Below are positions 34,386-43,179 of a DNA stretch of 64,000 bases, piece by piece (the stretch's first letter is position 1; every line of letters begins with the position of its first letter). Origin of the DNA: Acidobacteriota bacterium (GTDB lineage: Bacteria; Acidobacteriota; Terriglobia; Terriglobales; Acidobacteriaceae); contig JACPYL010000010.1 in NCBI GenBank assembly GCA_016196065.1, forward strand, positions 310,001 through 374,000. Direction: 5' to 3'. A program made the translations under genes and the position numbers. A model generated the notes under the pieces. It saw only the letters and a list, made by a program, of their open reading frames with translations, was not told the DNA's origin and searched no databases.

Positions 34386-35507
34386 GTGCATAGGTACATC
34401 CGCCTCATCGCACTCCTCGCCGTGACAACAATCCTGCCCGCGAAATTTATGGCGCAGACTCCCGCTCAACCAGCCGGCAAACCTCTACGCGTTGCCATCG
34501 TCGGGCTGGTGCATGGGCACGTCGGCGGATTCCTGGAATCCGCGCTGAAGCGCAGCGACATTCAGATTGTCGGCGTTGCCGAACCGGATCAGCAGATTGC
34601 GCAACGTCGCGCCAACGAGTTCAAACTCGATTCACAATTGCTGTATAGCGATGTGGAAAAGATGCTTACGTCGGTGCATGCGCAGGCCGTATTGGTGTAT
34701 ACCGACACGCGCGATCATCGCCGCATTGTGGAAGTGGCCGCACGTCATGGCATTCCGGTCATGATGGAAAAGCCGCTGGCCGTCAGCCTGGACGACGCGC
34801 TGGCCATCCAGCGAGCAGCCGACGCGGCGCACATCGCTGTACTGGTGAACTACGAGACGACGTGGTATCCCAGCAACAATGCCGTTTATCAACTGGTGCG
34901 CGACGGGGCGCTCGGCGACATTCGGAAAGTTGTCATCCACGACGGGCACAAGGGGCCGCAGGAGATCGGAGTCGAACCGGAATTCCTTGCTTGGTTGACC
35001 GATCCGGCGCGCGACGGCGGCGGAGCGCTGTTCGATTTCGGATGTTACGGCGCCGACCTGATGACGTGGCTGATGCAGGGCGCAACGCCGCTTGCCGTGA
35101 CGGCGGTCACGCAGCAAATCAAGCCGAAGATTTATCCGCACGTGGATGATGAGGCGACCATCATCCTCACGTACCCGAGGGCGCAAGCCATTTTGCAGGC
35201 GTCATGGAACTGGCCGTTCGACCGCAAGGACATGGAAGTTTATGGAGAGACCGGCCAGGCGATCACCGTCCGCCGCGACGACGTCCGCGTCCGCCGCAAA
35301 GGAGACGATGCCGAGCGGCAGCAGGCAGCCCCGGCGCTCGCCGCTCCATACAACGATTCCATCTCCTACCTGATCGCGGTCGTCTCGGGAGAGATCAAGC
35401 CCGCGGGGCTCTCGGCGCTCGATACGAATGTGACGGTGGTCCGCATTCTGGACGCTGCGCGTGAGTCGGCGAAAACCGGAAGGACAATCAGGCTCGCCGA
35501 GCGTTGA
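34386..35507 (+). CDS. Gfo/Idh/MocA-family oxidoreductase, exported
   Basis: 373 residues from the GTG at 34386, chosen because AGGAG lies seven bases upstream and because it starts directly with a signal-like helix (IRLIALLAVTTILPAKFMAQ). An NAD(P)-binding Rossmann domain follows (VAIVGLVHGHVGG, where the usual GxGxxG is G-L-V-H-G-H), with EKPLAVSLDDALA, the family's Lys motif, and the alpha/beta substrate domain (YETTWYPSNNAVYQL, FDFGCYGADLMTWL). The glycine loop is unusual. Acidobacteria often export such sugar dehydrogenase-like proteins. The substrate is unknown. It is divergent from the serine hydrolase and convergent with the next gene. Confidence 0.85.
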   Translation: MHRYIRLIALLAVTTILPAKFMAQTPAQPAGKPLRVAIVGLVHGHVGGFLESALKRSDIQIVGVAEPDQQIAQRRANEFKLDSQLLYSDVEKMLTSVHAQAVLVYTDTRDHRRIVEVAARHGIPVMMEKPLAVSLDDALAIQRAADAAHIAVLVNYETTWYPSNNAVYQLVRDGALGDIRKVVIHDGHKGPQEIGVEPEFLAWLTDPARDGGGALFDFGCYGADLMTWLMQGATPLAVTAVTQQIKPKIYPHVDDEATIILTYPRAQAILQASWNWPFDRKDMEVYGETGQAITVRRDDVRVRRKGDDAERQQAAPALAAPYNDSISYLIAVVSGEIKPAGLSALDTNVTVVRILDAARESAKTGRTIRLAER

Positions 35508-35531
35508 TTATAACGAGGTCGAGAGAAACAT

Positions 35532-36653
35532 CTACTTGGCTATCGTGGTATTTGAATCGCAATCCTTGGGGAGTCGATAAATGGATAGCGTGGTTCCGTC
35601 TGTAACTGCCACAAATTCTCCAGATGGTGAAATCGCGGCCGACCTTGCCTGAGTATATGTCGCCGGAAAGCTGCGGTGCCAACTGAAGCATGATTTCCCT
35701 GTGACCGTATCGACGACGCGGACCTCTTCACGGTTGTCTTCCGGCTCCGCCCACCCTAACGAGGTCACGGTTCGAGCGCTGTCGAGAAAGTGCCTTAGCG
35801 GCGGCACTTTTCGAGTGGCGAAATCGAACAAGATACGTCGACCGTCCGTAGACGAGTTGTGGCCCTGATCACATACGCTTGCATCTGTGGACCATCGACT
35901 CCCCTGATCTGACACGTCTCTTGGGTGCAATTCCAATTGAACATTCCCATTGAAGTCAACGATGCGGGCCTTCTTGCAGTCGTCCAAATAGAGCTTGGCA
36001 TTTCCCAGCAAAACGGCATGGTAACCCCAAATTTCATCTTTCACCGAAAACGAACCGAGTTGCTTCCCGTCGAGTGTTTCGACTCGAATAACGCGCCCAT
36101 TGCGGATCACAGCAACCTCGTCCGAAATTGACCGCAAATCTCCCGTACCCTCGCGCACCGGTTCCAAGGTGTCGGCTATCCGATAGAGTTTCCATGAGCC
36201 CCGTTGCCACTCCGCCACAGTCTTCCCCGATGGGGAAATGCGGCCTATGTCCTTGGGGACTTTCCGTGCCGTCGATAAATCTGCAGAATACAGAAGGCTT
36301 GGACCACGTCCAGATGTAGTGAGGACATGCCCATCGCCCGCCGCGTGAATCGAGCTAGAGTCGAGTCGCTGCGTTCGGGCAATCAGCTGAAGGTTATCGC
36401 CTTCCCATCTAATTAGGGATAACGAACATTCATGTGTGGCACAGCCGATGCGGCATGCGCTCACAGCAACAGATGAATCCGACGAAAATGCAACCGTCGC
36501 CCAAGTTTGCTCACAGCGCGATTGCAGTTCGGACAATGAGAAGATTGCCGCGGGTTGGGGCAGCGGAGCATCTGACGCGAAGGTGCATACTGCGCAACCC
36601 ATGAAGACAACGAATAGCCCTACGCTAAGTCGTATTCTGCTTCCGTTCCTCAC
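35532..36653 (-). CDS. Secreted propeller-like protein, unknown
   Basis: About 373 residues if started at the GTG at 36653; an upstream in-frame extension to 36725 lacks support. A signal peptide (RIRLSVGLFVVFMGCAVCTF) is followed by weakly repeated beta blades (VAFSSDSSVAVSAC, HVLTTSGRGPSLLYS, GRISPSGKTVAEW, AAISPSGEFVAVTDGTTLSIY), consistent with a WD40-like propeller. The mature part has several cysteines (GCATHEC, DDCKKA). No enzymatic motif. It converges on the Gfo/Idh gene. Confidence 0.65.
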   Translation of the reverse strand: MRNGSRIRLSVGLFVVFMGCAVCTFASDAPLPQPAAIFSLSELQSRCEQTWATVAFSSDSSVAVSACRIGCATHECSLSLIRWEGDNLQLIARTQRLDSSSIHAAGDGHVLTTSGRGPSLLYSADLSTARKVPKDIGRISPSGKTVAEWQRGSWKLYRIADTLEPVREGTGDLRSISDEVAVIRNGRVIRVETLDGKQLGSFSVKDEIWGYHAVLLGNAKLYLDDCKKARIVDFNGNVQLELHPRDVSDQGSRWSTDASVCDQGHNSSTDGRRILFDFATRKVPPLRHFLDSARTVTSLGWAEPEDNREEVRVVDTVTGKSCFSWHRSFPATYTQARSAAISPSGEFVAVTDGTTLSIYRLPKDCDSNTTIAK

Positions 36654-36788
36654 TCGTTCAGTGTAGTAGGAACAGTCTTTCTGCCAGCATATGATTGGGA
36701 CACATTTTGAAGTGCTCCAAGTCACTTAAGTAACTCGTTCTTGACACTCGGCGACGCAAGACTTGGTCGCCACCAACGGTCTTTCCCT

Positions 36789-37736
36789 TTATCCGCCCGC
36801 CAGCTTTTTCCGCGCTACCGGACGCGCGAACGCATTCGTCGGACCGTGCCCGTTGTTCGCCATGACCTTGTTGTAGTACTCCTTGGCGTGCGCTGCGTCG
36901 CCCGTCTTCTCGTAGGACTGCGCGAGCAGCATCAGGATGAACGCATCTTCCTGATTCGCCTTTCCCAGTTCCGTGATTGCCGTCTTGTAGTCGCCGGCAT
37001 AGAACGCGACATATCCGGTCAGATAGGGAAAGAAAATGGCCTGAGCCGGATTGTTCGCCTTGTCGAGCGCCGCTTTCGCCGCTGCTACCTGCTTCTGCGC
37101 TTCTTCGCGCTGTCCGCGCCGCGCCGCAATGCGGGCCTGGGCGTGCGCCCAGCGGAATGCCCACACGCTCTTGTCGGTATCTTTTAAGTCAGGAATACGC
37201 AGCGCGGTGTCGTAGCCGGTCTTGTACCAGGTGGCTGCGCCGTCGATGTCGCCGGATTCGAGCTTGATGCGCGCCAACTCGTTGGCCACTCCCGCCGCGG
37301 ACTCGTAGTCCGGCTTGGGCATTGTCATCGAAGCGTCGAACACCTGCTTCTCGTATTTCTCCGCCTCTGCCGCATTACTCTCGAACGCATACGAGAACGC
37401 CATCACGCGCAAGGCGCGATTCTTCTGGTCTGCCGGAGCGACTTCGATCGCCTTCTTAAGATGCACGCGCGCCGCTGTGTAGTCGCCCTTCATGTCGAGC
37501 GCAATTCCTGATTCCAGATGCGCCTCGTACAAATCTGGAGACTTTGCCATCGCTTCCTGATACAGCTTCAGCGCCTCGTCTTGTTTGCCTTCGCTGTTGA
37601 GCTTTTGCCCCTGTTTCACCAGCGCCTGCGCATCGCCGGACATTGCCGCCGACTGCGCCCTCACCGCTTGCCCCATGCAAGTCCCCACAACAAGCAACGC
37701 TAGAAAAATGCGAACATTCCGATAAAGAGATTTCAT
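36789..37736 (-). CDS. Secreted TPR-repeat protein
   Basis: 315 residues with a signal peptide (about 1-27, ending VRAQ). The mature protein is helical with tetratricopeptide repeats: GQKLNSEGKQDEALKLYQEA, SPDLYEAHLESGIALDMKGD, GYVAFYAGDYKTAITELGKA, FILMLLAQSYEKTGDAAHAK. TPR proteins act as scaffolds; this one is periplasmic or outer-membrane facing. The first part (residues 35-110) holds the best two repeats and the last part two more, with a less regular middle. Partners are unknown. Confidence 0.8.
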   Translation of the reverse strand: MKSLYRNVRIFLALLVVGTCMGQAVRAQSAAMSGDAQALVKQGQKLNSEGKQDEALKLYQEAMAKSPDLYEAHLESGIALDMKGDYTAARVHLKKAIEVAPADQKNRALRVMAFSYAFESNAAEAEKYEKQVFDASMTMPKPDYESAAGVANELARIKLESGDIDGAATWYKTGYDTALRIPDLKDTDKSVWAFRWAHAQARIAARRGQREEAQKQVAAAKAALDKANNPAQAIFFPYLTGYVAFYAGDYKTAITELGKANQEDAFILMLLAQSYEKTGDAAHAKEYYNKVMANNGHGPTNAFARPVARKKLAGG

Positions 37737-37958
37737 GCGCGTGATTATAGTCCGGAAATCAGATTAGGCGCGAGAACGTTGCGAACCGTCGCGATGCATT
37801 TCTCCAACGTCTCGCGATTCTCACGTCACACCGTCAACCGCTGAGCACAATTTGGAGATATTCCGTGCCGATCCTGCGACCTAATGGTGTTCGTAACAGT
37901 AGTACTCTTGCGCACACTATTGCGGAACATGAAGATACAGGGCGGGGTCTAATCAGCC

Positions 37959-38675
37959 ATGACCGTGCAGCCTAGCAGGTGGGTTGGATACACGCTCCTA
38001 GTCTCCGGCCTTCTATTGCTCTTCGATACTGAAACCTTTCTTCGGGCCAATTGGTCGCCATTGCGTATTCCACTGTCCGTACCGGTTGAACTGGCATGGG
38101 CGTATTTTTTGTGTGCAAGTGGGGTTGTCAGCCTGCTGGCGTCATTTCTCATTCGTATCGTCGCGGAGTTCGCGCCTGACGCTTCGGTGAAAGTAGGGGA
38201 ACGTTTCCCCCATCTTTCGACTGAAGTACGTCAGCGAAGGCGACTACCCCTGCAACCGAGAATGTCCGCGCTCCCGAACCGCGCTGTCATTGGGGGTGTC
38301 GTGATGCTGCTTGTGCTGCTCCCTACCTTCATCATGATTAACCAGAAAGTTCCGGCCAAGGGTATCTATGTGCGACTGGCGCCAGGGCACGATCCGGATC
38401 CACTGGAGTGTCTGGAGGGCCCCATCGTAGTCAGAGTGAGTGAATCGAGTCAAATGCTGTTGAACGGAAAGCAACTGAGTCGGGACCAACTTGAGCCGGC
38501 CCTAAAAGCCGCACTCCGCCGGAGAAAAAACTGGGAAGTGTTCGTCGAGGGCGATGACTCCGCACCCTATGCTGATCCGATGTTCGCGATTGATGTCATC
38601 AATTCTCTGCATGCCAAGGCCGTAATTCTGACTGCCAAAGCAAAAGCACAGATTGCAGCGGCTCACTGTCGTTGA
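37959..38675 (+). CDS. Membrane protein with ExbD/TolR-like C-terminal domain
   Basis: 238 residues. Two helices near the N-terminus (about 10-28 and 45-68), a basic loop, a third helix (about 108-128: VIGGVVMLLVLLPTFIMIN), then an ExbD/TolR-like periplasmic domain (about 148-230): IVVRVSESSQMLLNGKQLSR, a helix LEPALKAALRRRKNWEVFVE, and DPMFAIDVINSLHAKAVIL. Canonical ExbD has one membrane helix with a functional Asp; here that Asp is absent from the third helix and two extra helices are added. It may be a divergent non-energised relative. No exbB is adjacent. Confidence 0.6.
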   Translation: MTVQPSRWVGYTLLVSGLLLLFDTETFLRANWSPLRIPLSVPVELAWAYFLCASGVVSLLASFLIRIVAEFAPDASVKVGERFPHLSTEVRQRRRLPLQPRMSALPNRAVIGGVVMLLVLLPTFIMINQKVPAKGIYVRLAPGHDPDPLECLEGPIVVRVSESSQMLLNGKQLSRDQLEPALKAALRRRKNWEVFVEGDDSAPYADPMFAIDVINSLHAKAVILTAKAKAQIAAAHCR

Positions 38676-38765
38676 TCCATGGCTAGCCAGGGCGCGCTTA
38701 TCCCCACTCGATTCCACTCTCCAGCCAAAGAACGTATGATTCTTTCGTAGACCTCCAGAATCTCC

Positions 38766-40025
38766 ATGCCTTCCACCCGCACCATCTTCCACGTCGATAT
38801 GGACGCCTTCTTCGTCTCCGTGGAGGAACTGTACGATCCGTCGCTCAAAGGAAAGCCCGTCGTAGTCGGCGGACAGCGCGACGAGCGCGGCGTGGTTTCG
38901 GCGGCTTCGTACGCGGCGCGGAAATTCGGCGTACATTCGGCAATGCCTCTGCGCACGGCGGCGAAGCTTTGTCCGCAGGCCGTCTTTGTCAACGGGCATC
39001 CGGAACGTTACCGCGAATACTCAGGACGCGTCCACGAGGTGCTGTGCCGTTTCTCTCCGCAGGTGGAAATGGCGTCAGTGGACGAAGCCTATCTCGACAT
39101 GACCGGCACGGAGCGCTTGCACGGGCTCCCGTTGCGATCGGCGCATCGCCTGCATGAGGCGATGAAGGCGTCGACGCAATTGAATTGCTCGATCGGCATC
39201 GGGACGTCACGTCTGATCGCCAAGGTCGGATCGGCAAAAGCCAAGCCCAACGGCGTGATCTGGGTGCTGCCATCGCAGGAAGCAAAGTTCCTTGCGCCAC
39301 TCGATGTGCGCGATATTCCCGGTGTCGGCAAAGTGATGGAACAGAAACTGCACGCGATGGGTATTGAACGTGTCGGCGATCTGGCTCGACTGGAAGAAGG
39401 CGACCTCGAAGAGCGTTTCGGAAAATGGGGACTCGCGCTCGCGGGGAAATCACGCGGAGAAGATGCTGGGGGATGGTTTGACACCGCAGTCGGCGAGGAC
39501 AGCGGCGCAAAGTCCATCAGCCACGAACACACGTACAACGAAGACACCGCCCAACTCGACCGGTTGCAGTCCACGCTGATGCGCTTGAGCGAGATGGTCG
39601 GCCGCCGCCTGCGCGAAGGCGGATATTTTGCGCGGACGATCCAACTCAAACTGCGCTACTCAGACTTCACCACGCTGACTCGGGCTCACTCACTCGAGCA
39701 ACCCACACAGCTCGACACTGAGATCTATGAAGAGATACACCAGCTTTTCCTGCACAACTGGAAAAAGGGATCCCCGATACGACTCCTCGGCGTACAGGCA
39801 TCGCACTTCGAAGCGAGTGGTTCGCAGCTTGATTTATTGGAGCCTGCGCGGGACGAACGCTGGAAGAAGGTGCTGGCCGCCGCCGACCATCTGCGCGATA
39901 AGTTTGGCGAGTCGACGATTGGACTGGCGACCGGCTTGAGAGGCGGTTTCCGCGAGCGGACGCATGAGAATCCGGTCGCGTTGCCGGGAAAGAAGCCGCG
40001 GCAGAAACCGGATGGTGCCAAGTGA
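38766..40025 (+). CDS. dinB: DNA polymerase IV (Y-family)
   Basis: 419 residues. Translesion polymerase of the Y family. Catalytic motifs: IFHVDMDAFFVSVEEL (metal Asp residues), SAASYAARKFGVHSAMPL, and MASVDEAYLDMTG with the SVDE catalytic pair. Helix-hairpin-helix thumb at DVRDIPGVGKVMEQKLHAMG. The little-finger domain is present (LKLRYSDFTTLTRAHSL). The basic C-terminal tail (PGKKPRQKP) has no clear beta-clamp peptide. It has no adjacent lexA or imuB genes. A short non-coding repeat region follows. Confidence 0.95.
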   Translation: MPSTRTIFHVDMDAFFVSVEELYDPSLKGKPVVVGGQRDERGVVSAASYAARKFGVHSAMPLRTAAKLCPQAVFVNGHPERYREYSGRVHEVLCRFSPQVEMASVDEAYLDMTGTERLHGLPLRSAHRLHEAMKASTQLNCSIGIGTSRLIAKVGSAKAKPNGVIWVLPSQEAKFLAPLDVRDIPGVGKVMEQKLHAMGIERVGDLARLEEGDLEERFGKWGLALAGKSRGEDAGGWFDTAVGEDSGAKSISHEHTYNEDTAQLDRLQSTLMRLSEMVGRRLREGGYFARTIQLKLRYSDFTTLTRAHSLEQPTQLDTEIYEEIHQLFLHNWKKGSPIRLLGVQASHFEASGSQLDLLEPARDERWKKVLAAADHLRDKFGESTIGLATGLRGGFRERTHENPVALPGKKPRQKPDGAK

Positions 40026-40082
40026 GAGTCCCTGTACGGCTACGATTCGGAACGATGGGTGGCTGTTTTGTGCAGGCGGACT

Positions 40083-40112
40083 GCAGATCCCTCACTTCGT
40101 TCCGGATGACAG
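40083..40112. repeat. Partial copy of the TCATCCTGAGCG-type repeat
   Basis: CTCACTTCGTTCCGGATGAC matches the right arm of the element at 23077-23156 with a few changes; the left arm is missing. Confidence 0.55.
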
Positions 40113-40180
40113 TTCTTTAGGGGGATTTAGGGGATTAGAGCGCATGAAGAATGCATGAAAAATATGGACCAAGTGTGTCG

Positions 40181-40252
40181 TGACCTCTGCAATCTGACCT
40201 CTAATCTCTGACCTAGACTGACCTGTGACCTCCAACCTGTGGCCCGTGACCC
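40181..40252. repeat. Irregular TGACCT repeat array
   Basis: TGACCT occurs at 40181, 40195, 40209, 40219 and 40226, and a TGACCC variant at 40247, with spacings of 7-14 bases. A shorter related array with a strict 7-base period is at 59600-59620. No protein or RNA role is evident. The rest of the 310-base gap between dinB and the binding-protein gene shows only the partial repeat at 40083. Confidence 0.6.
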
Positions 40253-40336
40253 TCACCTTTGCATCCTCCCACTCCTCGGGTCTACAATCCCTACCGTTCC
40301 GATAGTCCTTCAAAGTTGTGTTCCAAGGAGGAGCTT

Positions 40337-41338
40337 ATGCCTCGCCCGCGTCAATTCCTGGCGTTCTTTGTAGCCCTGATGTTCATCGTTCCTCTTCTTG
40401 ATTGCGGTGCGGCACATTCCGCTGACGAACTTTACATTCTCGTTTCCGCCAATATTCAGGTGCCGTATTGGAAGGCGGCGGGCGCGGGACTGGCGCAGGC
40501 GGCTTCCCAACTGCAAGTGAAATCCGATTTTGTCGGACCTGACGAATACGATCCCAAAGCTGAAAAGGAGGCTTTCGAAAAAGCGTTAACGAAAAAGCCG
40601 ACCGGTATTCTGGTGTCGGCAGCGGACGCGAAGTTGCTTACCGAGAGCATCGACAAAGCGATTGCCGCGGGCATTCCGGTGATCACCATCGACTCCGACG
40701 CGCCGGACAGCAAGCGCCTGTTTTTTATCGGGACCAACAATTACCAGGCAGGACTCGCCGGTGGAACTCGTCTTGCAGCGGAACTCAAGGGTAAAGGAAA
40801 CGTCGTCATATTCACGATGCCGGCGCAGGCAAATATGGCGGAACGCTTGAATGGGTTCCGCGCGGCGCTGGATAGTCATCCACAGATCAAGATCGCGCGT
40901 GTCGTCGACATCGCGGGCGACCCTCGCATCGTTTTCGATACCACTACCGAGATTCTCGGCAAGGAACGCGACAAGATTGATGCGTTCGTGTGCCTGGAGG
41001 CGCAAGGTGGCAAGGAAGTGGCCACCGTTCTGAGTTCGAACAAAATTACGGGCAAAGTTGTAATCGCAATGGATACCGATCCCGACACGCTGGAGTGGAT
41101 TCGCAAAGGCGTGATTGCAGCGACCATCTCACAAAAGCCTTACACGATGACCTATTTCGGACTGCGCGTGCTCGACGAGTTCTATCACAACAAACTGAAT
41201 TCGCTGTCCGGGGATTTTGCCAAAGACAGCTTTGCGCCGGTGCCTGCATTCGTGGATACAGGATCCGCCCTGGTGGACAAGGCCAACGTGGAAGCGTTCG
41301 TCCAAATGAAACAGGCGGCGACGGGCGGGAAGAATTAA
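40337..41338 (+). CDS. Periplasmic sugar-binding protein (RbsB-like), orphan
   Basis: 333 residues from the ATG at 40337, preceded by AAGGAGGAG at a good distance; the in-frame extension to 40259 is not credible. A signal peptide (about 1-29, with one Cys, LLDCGAAHSA) is followed by a periplasmic-binding-protein fold of the ribose-binding type (PF13407): VSANIQVPYWKAAGAGLAQA, GILVSAADAKLLTESIDKAI, IPVITIDSDAPDS, FIGTNNYQAGLAGG, MAERLNGFRAAL, VIAMDTDPDTLEWIRKG. Such proteins feed ABC sugar importers, but no permease or ATPase gene is beside it, so it may serve a distant transporter or a chemoreceptor. Confidence 0.88.
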   Translation: MPRPRQFLAFFVALMFIVPLLDCGAAHSADELYILVSANIQVPYWKAAGAGLAQAASQLQVKSDFVGPDEYDPKAEKEAFEKALTKKPTGILVSAADAKLLTESIDKAIAAGIPVITIDSDAPDSKRLFFIGTNNYQAGLAGGTRLAAELKGKGNVVIFTMPAQANMAERLNGFRAALDSHPQIKIARVVDIAGDPRIVFDTTTEILGKERDKIDAFVCLEAQGGKEVATVLSSNKITGKVVIAMDTDPDTLEWIRKGVIAATISQKPYTMTYFGLRVLDEFYHNKLNSLSGDFAKDSFAPVPAFVDTGSALVDKANVEAFVQMKQAATGGKN

Positions 41339-41368
41339 CGCAGAGCAGCAAGGGCCGGGTTGCGGAAT

Positions 41369-42214
41369 CTATGAGATGTATTCCCGGATATAAGGATCGC
41401 GAGACGCGGCCAGCTCTCGCAGATCACCGTCGAAGATAATCTTGCCGTCGCGCAGCAGCAGGAAGCTCATCGGAACTTCGCTCTGCTTGCCTTTCGGCAT
41501 CTTCACCATCTTGTTCGTATTTTTATCGAATTCGTGGGTGGCCATGGTGAAGCCGTCCTGCAGGCGGTGCGTCACCATCAGCGCGCTGGTCTTGTAGACA
41601 TCGCGCTGTTTCACGATCAACTCGACGATGGTGTTGGAAGTGACCGGATCGAGGCCGCCGGTCGGAGAATCGTAGAGCAGCACTTCCGGTTGCGTAATGA
41701 TCGCGCGTGCGATCGCCACGCGCCGCCGCATACCGCCGGAGAGTTCCGACGGAATCATGTCAATCGTGCGTTCCAGTTCCACGAAGCGAAGTACTTCGCG
41801 CACGCGCCGGTCGACTTCTTCTTCCGAAAGATGTTCTTCCATCATCCGGTAAGCGACATTTTCGCGCACCTTGAGGGAATCGAACAAGGCACTTTCCTGG
41901 AACACGATCCCCGCCCGTGCGCGGAGCGTGAACAATTCCTGCTCGGACATGCTCGTGACTTCGTTTCCAAGAAGGAAGATGCGGCCCGAATCCGGTCTCA
42001 TCAGTCCGAGGGCAAGCTTGAGGATCGTGCTCTTGCCCGAACCCGCCACACCGAATAAGGCCTTGGTATCCCCTTTTGGCAGGTGGAAGGACACGCCGTC
42101 AAGGACGACATTGTCTTCAAACGCAATCGAAACGTTGTCGAACACGACAGGATCGGCGGAGGAATCGCTCTGCTGTGTGGCCGCGTTTTCAATCGGCAGA
42201 GTGGGCGCTGACAT
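41369..42214 (-). CDS. ABC transporter ATPase, MlaF-type
   Basis: 281 residues. Walker A is GVAGSGKST, the signature is LSGGMRRRVAIARA, and Walker B is VLLYDSPTGGLDP (Asp followed by Ser where Glu is normal, as in MlaF-like ATPases). The H-loop is MVTHRL. After it comes an insertion (HEFDKNTNKMVKMPKGKQSE) and a C-terminal beta turn LLLRDGKIIFDGDL. MlaF with MlaE moves phospholipids across the inner membrane or between membranes. The permease gene lies upstream with a 3-base gap. The MCE-domain partner MlaD is not in this locus. Confidence 0.88.
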   Translation of the reverse strand: MSAPTLPIENAATQQSDSSADPVVFDNVSIAFEDNVVLDGVSFHLPKGDTKALFGVAGSGKSTILKLALGLMRPDSGRIFLLGNEVTSMSEQELFTLRARAGIVFQESALFDSLKVRENVAYRMMEEHLSEEEVDRRVREVLRFVELERTIDMIPSELSGGMRRRVAIARAIITQPEVLLYDSPTGGLDPVTSNTIVELIVKQRDVYKTSALMVTHRLQDGFTMATHEFDKNTNKMVKMPKGKQSEVPMSFLLLRDGKIIFDGDLRELAASRDPYIREYIS

Positions 42215-42217
42215 GTT

Positions 42218-43012
42218 CTACCTGTAACCAAGCACCGCGAAGATCGCCTTGGTGACAAAGAAATCAACGACGAGGATCAGCACCGACGACGTGACCACGG
42301 CTTGCGTGGTGGAACGGCCTACACCTTGTGTGCCGCCCCGCGTTGACATGCCGTAGTAACAGCCAATGCTGGCGATGATGAAGCCGAACATCACTGGTTT
42401 GACCAGGCCCATGAAGACGTCGCGGAACACCAGGGTCTGCCAGGCGTTGCTCCAGTATTGCCGGGAGTCGAGTCCGAAGAGCAGGTTGGCGACCGCGAAT
42501 CCGCCGACCAGTCCGAGCAGATCGGAAATAATGGTCAGAAAAAACAGCATGAAGACGGTGGCGCCGACCCGCGGTGTGACCAGTTTCTTGCTGGGATCGG
42601 TGCCCAGCGCGCGCATGGCATCGATCTGTTCGGTGACGATCATCGAGCCGAGTTCGCTGGCCATGCCGGACGCGTTTCGTCCTGAAACCATCAGTCCGGT
42701 GATGAGCGGGCCGAGTTCCGTGACCATCGATTGCGAAACCAGTTGCCCGATCAATGTGATCCCGCCAAAGCGCTGGAGCGTGCTCGCCGAGTTCAACGCG
42801 AGCAGAGCGCCGATGGAGAGTCCAGAAAGAACCACGATGGGAAGGGAACCGACGCCGATGAGGTCGGCCTGCTGCAGCAAGTCGCCCCAATAGAGTGGCC
42901 GGCGAAAGAAATTCGTCAGCGACTGCGATGCCAAGATCGCGTAATCCTGAATCGCCTTGACCGCGTCTTTCGCGACGTCAAAGGGCGAGATCAGTTCCAG
43001 TTCGAGGGCCAT
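42218..43012 (-). CDS. MlaE/YrbE-type ABC permease
   Basis: 264 residues from the ATG at 43012; the in-frame extension to 43099 is less likely. Five or six membrane helices, with family marks SNFFRRPLYWGDLLQQ-like opening, LSGLSIGALLALNSASTLQRFG, ELGPLITGLMVSGRNASGMA, SELGSMIVTEQIDAMRALG and TPRVGATVFMLFFLTI. This is the MlaE (YrbE) permease of the MCE lipid-transport systems in the inner membrane. It is followed by the MlaF-type ATPase gene after 3 bases, giving an mlaE-mlaF order. No MlaD, MlaC or MlaA gene is nearby. Confidence 0.9.
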   Translation of the reverse strand: MALELELISPFDVAKDAVKAIQDYAILASQSLTNFFRRPLYWGDLLQQADLIGVGSLPIVVLSGLSIGALLALNSASTLQRFGGITLIGQLVSQSMVTELGPLITGLMVSGRNASGMASELGSMIVTEQIDAMRALGTDPSKKLVTPRVGATVFMLFFLTIISDLLGLVGGFAVANLLFGLDSRQYWSNAWQTLVFRDVFMGLVKPVMFGFIIASIGCYYGMSTRGGTQGVGRSTTQAVVTSSVLILVVDFFVTKAIFAVLGYR

Positions 43013-43179
43013 ATCCGTCCCAGAGACTATAGCAGAGGCGAAAACGGAGGTGGAGGGCCGGATGGAGGGGGCGTATCGGAGGACCCCTTCGGCCGCCACC
43101 CGGCAGAATTTCCGATAAGATGTCGCTGGATCTGAGATCTGAGTTTTGCCGAAATCGTGTAGTTTGAGGACGACGAAGC

